From: Holosporales bacterium
GTDB taxonomy: Bacteria; Pseudomonadota; Alphaproteobacteria; RUG11792
DNA length: 64,000 bases
NCBI GenBank assembly: GCA_031289695.1
Contig: JAITPA010000008.1
Coordinates: forward strand, 24,001 to 88,000
Reading direction: 5' to 3'
Part shown: positions 1 to 8,226 of the stretch, one piece after another
Position numbering within the stretch: position 1 is the stretch's first letter
Layout of the letters: the number at the start of each line of letters is the position of its first letter
Notes under the pieces: model-generated
What the model saw: the letters and a program-made list of their open reading frames with translations, nothing else
Database searches by the model: none
What the model was told of the DNA's origin: nothing
Translations under genes and position numbers: made by a program

Positions 1-67
1 GAAAAATTTTAGAGACGTCCAGTCTAGGGATGTCCAGTCTAAAGAACAAGCATAAGGAGGTTGTGAT

Positions 68-289
68 ATGGCTATTGAACAAACGGAGAATGATCGAAAT
101 CAGGAACAGAGATTGCAGTCTGTTGAAATAGACTACAAGGACACGAGGTGTCTGCTACGGTTTATTTCGGAGAGGGGTAAGATCATTCCAAGTAGAATAA
201 GCTCTCAGCCCATAAAGCGGCAGCGAGAAATTGCGAGGGCTATCAAAAAGGCGCGGATTTTAGCTCTGCTGCCTTTTGTTGTGAAATAG
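68..289 (+). CDS. rpsR: 30S ribosomal protein S18
   Basis: A 73-residue protein carrying the S18 signature: IDYKD near residue 21, the conserved block FISERGKI, and the C-terminal [16 protein letters not shown]18 binds S6 and 16S rRNA in the platform of the small subunit. A strong ribosome binding site, AAGGAGG at 54-60, decides the ATG at 68. The first 12 bases of the window could be the tail of rpsF, the usual upstream neighbour, but too little is visible to call it. Bases 17-26 and 32-41 repeat GTCCAGTCTA with a 15-base period in the leader. acpS follows after one base, so the two are probably cotranscribed. Confidence 0.95.
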   Translation: MAIEQTENDRNQEQRLQSVEIDYKDTRCLLRFISERGKIIPSRISSQPIKRQREIARAIKKARILALLPFVVK

Positions 290-290
290 G

Positions 291-668
291 ATGATTCTTG
301 GGCTTGGCGTCGATATCGTTGATATAAATCGAATTGAGCGTCTTGCCAATAGATTTCCTGAGAGATTCAGAAGTAAGCTGTTTACCGGTCGGGAGGTAGA
401 ATTCTGTGACAGGAGGAAAGAGGCGGTTGCGTCTTTCGCTAAAATCTTTGCCATTAAAGAAGCGACTGTGAAGGCTATTTCTGATATTCATGGAATCGGT
501 TGGAAAGATGTTGAGGTGACGCATGACTCCAATGGAAAACCTCTAGTGAATCTTTTTGGAAATGCTCTAGAGAATTCGATGAAGAAGGTCGACGGGTTTT
601 CGATATTAGCATCTGTTAGCGATGAAAAGAACTATGCAGTTGCGCTTGTGGTGATAGAGTCCATCTGA
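291..668 (+). CDS. acpS: Holo-[acyl-carrier-protein] synthase
   Basis: AcpS transfers 4'-phosphopantetheine from CoA to apo-ACP in the cytoplasm, activating the carrier for fatty-acid synthesis. The protein is 125 residues, the normal size of this trimeric family. The N-terminal motif GLGVDIVDINRIE holds the metal-binding Asp8. The second motif, FAIKEATVKA, gives Glu57 as the other metal ligand and Lys56-Glu57 as the usual KE pair. It sits one base after rpsR, and its TGA overlaps the ATG of dxr by one base, which implies translational coupling. Confidence 0.95.
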   Translation: MILGLGVDIVDINRIERLANRFPERFRSKLFTGREVEFCDRRKEAVASFAKIFAIKEATVKAISDIHGIGWKDVEVTHDSNGKPLVNLFGNALENSMKKVDGFSILASVSDEKNYAVALVVIESI

Positions 669-1777
669 TGTCAAAAACCATCAGTATTTTTGGGTCGAGT
701 GGAATTATAGGTCGTAAGGCCGTCGAAATAGCTACGTCAAACGGGTTCGAGATCATCGCTATCGTCGGAAATAAAAATCATAAAGAGATAATAGATCAGG
801 CGTTGAGGTGTAAACCGAGATATGTAGGTGTTTCAGATGAAAGGTCGGTTAAAGAGGTTAGAGCGGCACTAAGTGGTGTAGAAGTAATTTCTGGTAGTGA
901 CATAGAAAATCTCGCTCAACTTCCAGTTGATTGCTGTGTTATGGCTATTTCTGGGATTGCGAGTCTAATGCCGACATTCAAATGTTTGGGGTATGCAAAA
1001 AGGCTGGCGATAGCGAGCAAGGAGGCAATTATTCTTGGTGGTGATTTATTGATTGATATAGCAAAAAAGAATAATACTGAAATCATTCCGGTGGATTCAG
1101 AACACAACGCTATTTTTCAATGTTTACAAGCGGAGAATAGGATAAACATATCTGAGATAATTCTAACAGCTTCCGGTGGCATCTTCAGGGATTTCGAAGA
1201 AGTGGAGTTGGCTGATGTCACCTTGGATCAGGCAATCAAAAATCCTAATTGGATAATGGGTCAGAAGATTACAATAGATTCAGCAACGATGATGAATAAA
1301 GCGATGGAAATTATTGAAGCAGCTTATCTGTTTAATTGGCCAATAGATAATATAAAAGCACTGATCCATTGTGAATCTATTATTCATGGATTGATAAAAT
1401 TTTCGAATAATTCATTGAAGGCATTGATGTCTTTTCCAGATATGTCTATTCCAATTTCATATGCCATCAACTACGGAGATATCACGAGATGCAGTTCAGA
1501 AGAAATTGATCTTGCAAAGGTTGGAACTTTGACTTTTAGAGAAGCAAAGGAATGGCAGAAAAGAAATATAAACCTGGCATATGAGGTATTTAAAGGTAAG
1601 AGGGTCATAGTATTTGTTGCGGCAAATGATATATCGGTATCAAAATTTATGAATAGAGAAATTGGATTTAATGATATTTATAATAATATAATGCAAATTT
1701 TGGAAAAATCAAAAGAAGAAATGGTTAAATCAATATCAGATATCATTGATATATATTCAATTAATTTGGTGAATTAA
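668..1777 (+). CDS. dxr: 1-deoxy-D-xylulose 5-phosphate reductoisomerase
   Basis: Dxr converts DXP to 2-C-methyl-D-erythritol 4-phosphate with NADPH, the committed step of the MEP isoprenoid pathway. IspE of the same pathway is encoded at 57705. The N-terminal Rossmann motif GSSGIIG begins at residue 9. The metal and substrate motifs follow: SKEAIILGG near 117, VDSEHNAIFQ near 142, TASGGIFRDF near 170, and NPNWIMGQKI with DSATMMNKAMEIIEA near 193-218. At 369 residues it is slightly shorter than the E. coli enzyme, through a shorter C-terminal helical domain. The start overlaps the acpS stop. The last third is noticeably more AT-rich. Confidence 0.95.
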   Translation: MSKTISIFGSSGIIGRKAVEIATSNGFEIIAIVGNKNHKEIIDQALRCKPRYVGVSDERSVKEVRAALSGVEVISGSDIENLAQLPVDCCVMAISGIASLMPTFKCLGYAKRLAIASKEAIILGGDLLIDIAKKNNTEIIPVDSEHNAIFQCLQAENRINISEIILTASGGIFRDFEEVELADVTLDQAIKNPNWIMGQKITIDSATMMNKAMEIIEAAYLFNWPIDNIKALIHCESIIHGLIKFSNNSLKALMSFPDMSIPISYAINYGDITRCSSEEIDLAKVGTLTFREAKEWQKRNINLAYEVFKGKRVIVFVAANDISVSKFMNREIGFNDIYNNIMQILEKSKEEMVKSISDIIDIYSINLVN

Positions 1778-1830
1778 CATTCGCGAGCAGAAAATTGAAT
1801 AAATTCCTTAAAGACTGAAGAAACGTTTCA

Positions 1831-1859
1831 TTGAATATCTTTCTCATTTAATTTATAAT
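1831..1859 (+). promoter_or_regulatory. Predicted sigma-70-type promoter for rsmH-ftsL-ftsI
   Basis: TTGAAT at 1831-1836 and a perfect TATAAT at 1854-1859 are separated by exactly 17 bases, in the 116-base gap between dxr and rsmH. Transcription would start near 1866, leaving a leader of about 28 bases before the TTG start at 1894. Confidence 0.7.
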
Positions 1860-1893
1860 ACATAGATTGGTGTCTTTAATTTATTTTCGATAA

Positions 1894-2811
1894 TTGTCTC
1901 ACATTCCTGTCTTGCTTTCAGAAACGATCAGAATTCTGGCTCCGAGGGATGGAGCTAGGGTCCTGGACTGTACATTCGGTGGGGGAGGGCATGCAGTCGC
2001 GATTTTGGAAGCTGCTGATTGTCGTGTTCTTGGATGCGACCGTGATCCAGACGCCATTTTGAGGGCTCGAGAGGTGAAGGCAACATATAACGACAGATTT
2101 GACTTTAGACAGTTGAAATTTTCGGATCTTTACGAAGCCTTGGAAAGTCACCCAAAATTTGATGGTGTTCTATTTGACTTCGGAATATCGTCGTTTCAGG
2201 TTGACAATGCCTCGAGGGGGTTTTCTTTTTCAAGGGAAGGGCCTTTGGATATGAGGATGTCTGCAAGTGGTCTGTCCGCTTATGACGTAGTAAATTCGTT
2301 CTCTGAAAACGATATCGCAAGAATTATTCATATGTATGGTGATGAGCCGTATCGTAGATCAGGTAAGATCGCCATGAAGATCGTGAGAACAAGGGAGCTG
2401 GATCTAATAAGAACTACAACTGAACTTCGTGAGATTGTGAAATCTGCGCTTGGTTTTGAGGTGATTCACAAGAGGTATTCCAACGTCGATGTTGCAACAA
2501 AAACATTTCAGGCGATTCGTATATTTGTGAATGATGAGTTAAGAGAGATAGATTGCGCTCTATCACAGTTGCCAAAGATCCTGAATAACAAAGCCAGGGT
2601 AGCGACAATTTCGTTCCACTCTCTAGAGGATAGGATAGTGAAAAACTGGGCAAAGTTAAGCAACGACGGCTTTGTATCGATAACAAAACCTGCCATTAGA
2701 ACAACGAAGGAAGAGATTTTATCGAATCCGAGATCTAGGTCTGCAATACTCCGTGGATTCGAATATAATTGTAATTGGGGAGATGTTGATAACGGAGACT
2801 TTACGAGATGA
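1894..2811 (+). CDS. rsmH: 16S rRNA m4C1402 methyltransferase RsmH
   Basis: RsmH uses SAM to N4-methylate C1402 of 16S rRNA and is normally the second gene of the dcw cluster. The 305-residue protein opens with the family start SHIPVLLSE. The SAM-binding glycine motif GGGGH is at residues 29-33, followed by GCDRDP and FDGVLFDFGISSFQVD. The C-terminal SFHSLEDRIVK block and RSRSAILRG are also present. The start codon is TTG, directly after an in-frame TAA. No ATG or GTG is possible upstream without losing the conserved N-terminus, and no clear Shine-Dalgarno precedes it. Its stop overlaps the ftsL ATG by four bases. mraZ is absent upstream. Confidence 0.93.
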   Translation: MSHIPVLLSETIRILAPRDGARVLDCTFGGGGHAVAILEAADCRVLGCDRDPDAILRAREVKATYNDRFDFRQLKFSDLYEALESHPKFDGVLFDFGISSFQVDNASRGFSFSREGPLDMRMSASGLSAYDVVNSFSENDIARIIHMYGDEPYRRSGKIAMKIVRTRELDLIRTTTELREIVKSALGFEVIHKRYSNVDVATKTFQAIRIFVNDELREIDCALSQLPKILNNKARVATISFHSLEDRIVKNWAKLSNDGFVSITKPAIRTTKEEILSNPRSRSAILRGFEYNCNWGDVDNGDFTR

Positions 2812-3164
2812 ATAAATCTGTCGTTGTATCTTTGTTGACTTTAATTGCCGTTGGTATTTGCGTTTCAAGGCTTAAGTATGAGGTAGTTTTTTTAAGGAAT
2901 AGATTGAAGGAGATAAATCAATCGATAGAGAAATACTCTGATGATATAAAAATATATACCGCAGAGTGGGCATGTTTAAATGATCCAAAAAGATTAAAGA
3001 TGCTGGCGGAGAAGCACCTAAAAGGCATGAGGCCTATGGAACAGAGGCAAAGAATAAGTTATAAAAAGCTCATCGAAAGTGACTTCGAGAAAAGTTTCAA
3101 AGAAGCGTTTAAGTCGTTTATTGATAGTACGTTGGATAAAGATGAATTGGAACCAGGGAGATAG
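2808..3164 (+). CDS. ftsL: Cell division protein FtsL-like
   Basis: A 118-residue bitopic protein. A short cytoplasmic start is followed by one hydrophobic helix at about residues 5-20 and then a periplasmic heptad-rich stretch (residues 22-75) ending in the LNDPKRLKMLAEKHLKGMRP segment. Similar DPxRLExLA-type wording is typical of alphaproteobacterial FtsL. FtsL bridges FtsB and the FtsW/FtsI synthase in the divisome. Sequence conservation in this family is low, so the call leans on position: it lies between rsmH and ftsI and overlaps each (four bases and one base). Confidence 0.8.
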   Translation: MNKSVVVSLLTLIAVGICVSRLKYEVVFLRNRLKEINQSIEKYSDDIKIYTAEWACLNDPKRLKMLAEKHLKGMRPMEQRQRISYKKLIESDFEKSFKEAFKSFIDSTLDKDELEPGR

Positions 3165-4879
3165 TGAGTTTGTTGTTGAAAAAAATATTTACATTTCTTT
3201 TTGATGGCTTTGCTATTTGGCGAAAAATCAAGGATCATTCCACTTTGATGAAACGTCTGAGGGCTAGGTTGGTATTTTCAGTTGTCTGTTGTGTTTCTGT
3301 GTTCACTGGAATTTCTTATAGACTGGCAGACATCATGGTCTTTAGCAAATTTCGAACGTGCAAGTCGTTGAAGTTTGAGCAAGAAAAGGTTGTGAGAAAA
3401 GCGGACGTCGTTGATAGAAATGGGGAATTATTGGCGACCAGTATTGCAACTATGTCTTGTTATGCCGATCCGTCTGCTGTGATTGATGTTGATGATGCCG
3501 CTAACAAATTAGCTAAAATTCCAGGCATGCCTGTTCCTGAGAAAATTAAGCAAAAGCTTACCGATAAAAAGAAACACTTCGTCTGGTTACTAAGGCATGT
3601 TGCTCCAAAGAATCAGGAACATGTCATGGACCTTGGCGTTCCAGGAATCCATTTTCAAAAAGACTATAAGAGGATATATATTCATGGAAATCTGTTTTCT
3701 CACATAGTTGGATGTAGTGATATAGACGGCGTAGGAGTATGTGGTCTGGAAAAAAGTTTTTCAGACAAACTGATGAAAGCTGGCAAATCGCAGAGGAAGC
3801 GTCTTGCTACAACACTCGATGTGCGACTGCAAGCCATATTGCACGAATGTCTAAAAGACTCCGTTGAAAAATTTAAGGCAGCCGGAGGAAATGGAATATT
3901 GATGTCCACGAATGGAGAGATCTTGGCAATTGTATCGTTACCTGATTTTGACCCAAACAACTTGAGAAACTCAGAAATGGCAGCTATGTTCAATAGAAAT
4001 ACACTCGGGGTCTTCGAGCAGGGATCGATCCTAAAAATACTAAATGTGGCGATAGCTTTGGATTCAGGGTCAGCTGGGCTAGGGTCTGTGTTTGATGCAT
4101 CAGAGCCAATTAGAATCGGTAGATTTCGGGTAAGTGATTTTCGAGGAAAAAGACGACCACTCACATTGGCCGAAGCTTTTGTGTTTTCTTCAAATATAGC
4201 GTCCGCAAAGATTGCACAAAATTTCGGTGGGGCAGTGCAAAGAGCTTACATGAAAAAGTTTGGAATGTTTGATATGGTTCATCTAGAAATTCCAGAAATT
4301 GGAAAACCAATAGTTCCTAAAAATTGGAGTGATGCAACGACAATGACGGTGGCATATGGATATGGCCTCGCTATATCCCCGCTTCAATTACTTACCTCCG
4401 TGTCTTCGATAGTTAATGATGGCATCAAAGTCTCTCCGACGTTGATATACGGAAAAAAGCAGAAACTCGAGGACTGCGTGAGGCTCATATCACCCAAAAC
4501 CTCAAAGGCAGTGAGAGATTTGATGAGGGCGGTCGTGTGCCATGGAACAGCTAGAAAATCAGCGATAGAGGGAGCAGACATTTTTGGCAAGACTGGAACG
4601 GCCTATAAGGTGCAGGGTAAGGGATATGGATCGGAAGGTGGCAGAAAAAGAATAACGACATTTATAGGAGGCTTTCCAAAAAACAAGCCAGAATATATGC
4701 TTCTAATTTCTCTCGATGATCCAAAGGCGATTGAAGAAACTCACGGCTTCGCAACAGCTGGTAACAACGTTGCACCGACTGCAAAAAATATTTTTCAGCG
4801 TATAATCCCAATGTTATACAACGGTGAAAAACCAGATGATTCAAATCTCCATGTTCTGAAATATATTAGAATTAACTGA
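3164..4879 (+). CDS. ftsI: Penicillin-binding protein 3 (septal transpeptidase)
   Basis: FtsI is the class B PBP that cross-links septal peptidoglycan. It is anchored by one membrane helix at about residues 35-54. The transpeptidase motifs are all present: Ser288-Ile-Leu-Lys291 (SxxK, in the unusual setting FEQGSILK rather than EPGS-x-x-K), Ser342-Ser-Asn344 (SxN) and Lys476-Thr-Gly478 (KTG). An N-terminal dimerisation block around RNGELLATS also fits. The start is GTG at 3164, overlapping the ftsL TAG by one base. The usual downstream dcw genes (murE, murF, mraY, ftsW) are missing, so the cluster is reduced to rsmH-ftsL-ftsI here. Confidence 0.93.
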   Translation: MSLLLKKIFTFLFDGFAIWRKIKDHSTLMKRLRARLVFSVVCCVSVFTGISYRLADIMVFSKFRTCKSLKFEQEKVVRKADVVDRNGELLATSIATMSCYADPSAVIDVDDAANKLAKIPGMPVPEKIKQKLTDKKKHFVWLLRHVAPKNQEHVMDLGVPGIHFQKDYKRIYIHGNLFSHIVGCSDIDGVGVCGLEKSFSDKLMKAGKSQRKRLATTLDVRLQAILHECLKDSVEKFKAAGGNGILMSTNGEILAIVSLPDFDPNNLRNSEMAAMFNRNTLGVFEQGSILKILNVAIALDSGSAGLGSVFDASEPIRIGRFRVSDFRGKRRPLTLAEAFVFSSNIASAKIAQNFGGAVQRAYMKKFGMFDMVHLEIPEIGKPIVPKNWSDATTMTVAYGYGLAISPLQLLTSVSSIVNDGIKVSPTLIYGKKQKLEDCVRLISPKTSKAVRDLMRAVVCHGTARKSAIEGADIFGKTGTAYKVQGKGYGSEGGRKRITTFIGGFPKNKPEYMLLISLDDPKAIEETHGFATAGNNVAPTAKNIFQRIIPMLYNGEKPDDSNLHVLKYIRIN

Positions 4880-5162
4880 TGTTCCAATAAGATTCCATCC
4901 CAATATGTTTCCGATACTAACCAACTGTACAAACAGTTCCTTGTCGTGTTATTCTTCGACTTTTTTCACAGTTTTTAAGGTGTGGAGGTTGTACCGTCTC
5001 CGACATCAACGTGGCCTGTTTCTGCAGCAGTCCATACCCTGATTTGATTACTTCTTTCGGCGGCGACTTCGTGTTCAAATTTCTTTATCCATTTAACTAT
5101 GGTCTGATATCTATAAAACGGTTATACATTTTACTCATCATTCTAGCAATTCTAATGAAGGC
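4880..5162. other. Gene-free gap between convergent ftsI and atpG, possible decayed transposase on the minus strand
   Basis: No intact gene is visible in these 283 bases. Read on the minus strand, about 5155-4985 gives stop-interrupted fragments resembling a transposase helix-turn-helix region (for example TIVKWIKKFEHE). A small inverted repeat AACTGT/ACAGTT lies at 4923-4938 with a four-base loop and no following T-run, so it is not a convincing terminator. Short plus-strand reading frames here show no family resemblance. Confidence 0.3.
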
Positions 5163-6011
5163 CTATCTGACTGCTTCCATACTTGAAACTATCTCAGTTA
5201 GTTCTTGAGTGATCTTGTCCTGTCTTATCCTGTTGTATAGGGTTTTCAGGTTCCCGCTCATATCTTTAGCGCTCTTAACTGAATTATCCATCGTCATTAC
5301 TCTTGCTGAAAACTCGGAAATTAAATGTTCGGTGATAAGACCAGTAAGGATCTTCGAGAGATACATCCTAAATATATCATCTATAAATTCCAATCTATTA
5401 CCTTCTATTTCAGTCTGATTTAATTTTACAGCCTGAATTTCATTGACAGGAAGAATTTTGGAAACCTTCGCTTTTTGAACGATAGCATTCTGAAATTCGC
5501 CGCTTACAATATATACATCTGTGACATTGTGTGTCAACACATACTCAAACGTCAATTTTGACAGCATTTCAGATGCGCAACTGATATCGCGCAATGACGT
5601 TGGTCTATCAAGCGATATATCGTCGCAACTGTTTTGGTTTATTGGATTTCTTTTTTTTCCAAAAACTTCGATATATGCACCTTCATGCAATTTAGCCAAC
5701 TCAAATGCCTTCTCAGTAATCAACTGATTAAATGAACCACAAAATCCTTGATCCGTAGAAAAAACCAAAATCAATTTTTTGCCATTTGTTCTGTTGAACC
5801 AGTGCTCATGAAGAAATTCCTCGTTATATATACATTCCATAACCGCTATCGAAAACATCTCAAAAAGCCGTTCTGCACATGTCTTTGAGTATTTGTTAAT
5901 ACAATTAAATTTCGCTAGCTTAACTGTTGAGACCATTTTCATTGAACTAGTAGCTTTGATGATATTATCAATAGTCTTAATTCGATTTTTTATCGTTTTT
6001 AAAGTTTCCAT
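5163..6011 (-). CDS. atpG: F1Fo ATP synthase gamma subunit
   Basis: Gamma is the rotating central stalk of F1. The 282-residue protein starts METLKTIKNRIKTIDNIIKAT, the classic N-terminal coiled-coil helix. It contains STDQGFCGSFNQ in the Rossmann-like body and ends with MTMDNSVKSAKDM and a long helix LYNRIRQDKITQELTEIVS-type ending. The ATG at 6011 is preferred over an upstream in-frame ATG at 6041, because the family start is MxxLKxIKxRI and 6041 lies inside atpA. It overlaps atpA. Downstream there is no atpD or atpC, which normally follow in alphaproteobacteria. Confidence 0.95.
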   Translation of the reverse strand: METLKTIKNRIKTIDNIIKATSSMKMVSTVKLAKFNCINKYSKTCAERLFEMFSIAVMECIYNEEFLHEHWFNRTNGKKLILVFSTDQGFCGSFNQLITEKAFELAKLHEGAYIEVFGKKRNPINQNSCDDISLDRPTSLRDISCASEMLSKLTFEYVLTHNVTDVYIVSGEFQNAIVQKAKVSKILPVNEIQAVKLNQTEIEGNRLEFIDDIFRMYLSKILTGLITEHLISEFSARVMTMDNSVKSAKDMSGNLKTLYNRIRQDKITQELTEIVSSMEAVR

Positions 6012-6013
6012 TG

Positions 6014-7573
6014 CTAGACCGATCTGGAAACAACTTCCCACTGCGTTTTGAACTTCTTCATAAACAAATTAAGCTCTGTTTTTATCTCTTCTGAAAGTTC
6101 ATTTTTTTGCTCTATGGACTCTAGGATGTTTGTTTCCTTTCTTATGTGTTGAAGTAGCAACTCTTCGAATTCCTTGATACGTTTGGTTTCAACGCATTTT
6201 AGGTATCCACGATCTGCTGCGTATAATACAACAACGTGCTCTGAATTTCGTAGTACTACGTACTGCGGTTGTTTTAAGATTTCTACGATTTTCTCACCAT
6301 TAGTCAAAAGCTCTTTTGTAGCACTATCTAAATCGCTGCTAAATTGAGAAAAAGCCAATAACTCATTGTATTGGGCCATCCAAATTTTAATGTTGCTAGC
6401 AACGGCTTTCATAGCCCTCGTCTGAGCGGCTGACCCAACCCTGCTAACTGAAACACCAATGTTAATTGCCGGCCTAACTCCCTTGAAAAACAAGTCTGTT
6501 TCCAAAAAAAGCTGTCCGTCAGTTATGGAAATAACATTGGTCGGGATATAGGCCGCCACGTCTCCAGCTTGGGTTTCAACGATTGGAAGAGCGGTTAAAG
6601 ATCCTCCACCATTGGCCTTCGACAATTTAGCCGCTCTTTCAAGTAATCTTGAGTGAAGGTAAAAAATATCTCCTGGAAATGCCTCTCTGCCTGGAGGGCG
6701 TCGTAATAGGAGAGATATCTGTCTGTAGGCCACAGCATGCTTTGTCAGATCATCGTAGATGATGAGGGCGTGCATCCCGTGATCCCTGAAGTACTCTCCC
6801 ATGGAACATGCCGTGTATGGAGCTATGTATTGCATGGATGCCGGATCAGAAGCCGTTGCGGCTACAACGATTGAATAATCCATTGCACCGTGATCTTTCA
6901 GAGTTTGGACGATTCGCGCAACGGAAGACCTTTTCTGCCCTATGGCTACATAAATGCAATAAACCTTCTCACTCTCTGAAACTTTGTCATTGTATTTTTT
7001 CTGATTAATTATCGTATCAATAGCAATCGCAGTTTTGCCGGTTTGCCTATCGCCTATAATAAGTTCTCTCTGGCCTCGACCTATTGGAAATAGAGCATCA
7101 ACCACCCTAATACCAGTTAGCATTGGCTCGTTGATGGTCTGTCTATCAATAATTCCTGGGGCAGCATTTTCCATGTTGTACTTCACAACATTTGTTATCG
7201 GCTCGCTCGAATCGATCGGATCACCAAAAGCGTCAACAACCCGACCTAGAAGGCCAATACCAACATTCACATCGACTATGCGGTACGTTCTCTTCGCTAC
7301 GTCTTTTTCTTTAACTTTAGAGTCATCTCCAACTACGATAACTCCAACGTTGTCTGATTCCAGATTTGTGGCGATCGCCTTGACTGTCTCTCCTGTTTCT
7401 GAAGAGACAATATCAACCAGCTCGCCAAGCTTAACATTCTCCAGGCCAAAAATTCTTGCGATCCCATCGCCAACTGATAACACATACCCAGTTTCTGAGA
7501 CATCGACCTGTGCCGAAAACTCAGATATTCTATCTTGCAAAATGTTTGATATTTCTACTGCTTTAATTCTCAT
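6014..7573 (-). CDS. atpA: F1Fo ATP synthase alpha subunit
   Basis: The non-catalytic nucleotide-binding subunit of the F1 hexamer. It is 519 residues long, with the beta-barrel N-domain ([15 protein letters not shown]), the P-loop GDRQTGKT, the [12 protein letters not shown] block, the segment [25 protein letters not shown], and the C-terminal helical domain. The signature [21 protein letters not shown] stretch is intact. It overlaps atpH by four bases upstream and just overlaps atpG downstream, so the three form one operon in the normal H-A-G order. Confidence 0.97.
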   Translation of the reverse strand: MRIKAVEISNILQDRISEFSAQVDVSETGYVLSVGDGIARIFGLENVKLGELVDIVSSETGETVKAIATNLESDNVGVIVVGDDSKVKEKDVAKRTYRIVDVNVGIGLLGRVVDAFGDPIDSSEPITNVVKYNMENAAPGIIDRQTINEPMLTGIRVVDALFPIGRGQRELIIGDRQTGKTAIAIDTIINQKKYNDKVSESEKVYCIYVAIGQKRSSVARIVQTLKDHGAMDYSIVVAATASDPASMQYIAPYTACSMGEYFRDHGMHALIIYDDLTKHAVAYRQISLLLRRPPGREAFPGDIFYLHSRLLERAAKLSKANGGGSLTALPIVETQAGDVAAYIPTNVISITDGQLFLETDLFFKGVRPAINIGVSVSRVGSAAQTRAMKAVASNIKIWMAQYNELLAFSQFSSDLDSATKELLTNGEKIVEILKQPQYVVLRNSEHVVVLYAADRGYLKCVETKRIKEFEELLLQHIRKETNILESIEQKNELSEEIKTELNLFMKKFKTQWEVVSRSV

Positions 7574-8154
7574 TTCGTCACACTTTCAATTTTTAGATTT
7601 TTATAAAATTTCGATAATTGCTTTAACTGGGCAAATGCCGAAGCATCGATCGCTACCTCCTCAGATGATATCTTTATCCCGGCCAGTATTTTCTCGTTGA
7701 TCTTATATGTTATTATAGCCTTCTCACTGAAGAGTTTTGCAACTAATTTTTTAGCCCGTTCTTTTTGCTCTGGAAGAAGCTCAACTACAGATGAAATCAC
7801 GACGTTTCTCATATCCTTGTGTTTTGCAAAAGCAACGGTATACACGTGTCTTATCCTGTTCATTATGTTAAATCTACGATTGGCTACAACCTGTCTAATG
7901 AACGCTAAAAATACCGGGCAGAATGAGAGATGGTCTCCCACAGCGTTCCAGCCTATATCTAAATCATTCACAGAAAGGCATCCGCTCGTCAGCAACTTTT
8001 TCAACGACTGATTGTTTTTAAAGAAAATTTCAAGCTTGGCAAAATTGTCAAAGATGGGTTCAAGACACTCGGTTTTTAGCCCTTCATTGAATAGCGCCTT
8101 CGCATACCTTCCAGCTAAAGATGTAAACAAAACATTGAGACTATTTATGTGCAC
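7570..8154 (-). CDS. atpH: F1Fo ATP synthase delta subunit
   Basis: Delta links the top of F1 to the peripheral b stalk. It is 194 residues long with the N-terminal helical-bundle signature [13 protein letters not shown] and the C-terminal block [30 protein letters not shown], the usual GG(I/L)xIxxGxxxxDxSxxxxLxxL region, here slightly diverged. It is the first gene of the atpHAG operon and has its own predicted promoter just upstream. A start slightly downstream is possible, since the first dozen residues are not conserved. Confidence 0.92.
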   Translation of the reverse strand: MHINSLNVLFTSLAGRYAKALFNEGLKTECLEPIFDNFAKLEIFFKNNQSLKKLLTSGCLSVNDLDIGWNAVGDHLSFCPVFLAFIRQVVANRRFNIMNRIRHVYTVAFAKHKDMRNVVISSVVELLPEQKERAKKLVAKLFSEKAIITYKINEKILAGIKISSEEVAIDASAFAQLKQLSKFYKNLKIESVTK

Positions 8155-8187
8155 TATAAATTACAGATAATTCCTCTTCACAGATAC

Positions 8188-8217
8188 ATTATAGCACCAA
8201 TGAGGGGCTATAAGCAA
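8188..8217 (-). promoter_or_regulatory. Predicted promoter for atpHAG
   Basis: On the minus strand, TTGCTT (8212-8217) and a perfect TATAAT (8188-8193) are 18 bases apart. The -10 is extended by TG one base upstream (TGCTATAAT). It lies in the 72-base gap between the gspF-like gene and atpH, so atpHAG need not depend on the upstream gene. The stretch also carries two copies of GCTA(T/C)AAGCAAA 19 bases apart on the plus strand. Confidence 0.7.
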
Positions 8218-8226
8218 ATTGAGGTG

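Noticed and set aside
4923..4938. Rho-independent terminator after ftsI
   Set aside because: The stem is only six pairs and no T-run follows directly.
5011..5208. Short plus-strand gene after ftsI
   Set aside because: It runs into the antisense of atpG and shows no conserved motif.
7035..7700. A 221-codon plus-strand open frame
   Set aside because: It lies wholly antisense to atpA/atpH, is rich in Ser/Thr/Pro as expected from an antisense frame, and matches no family.
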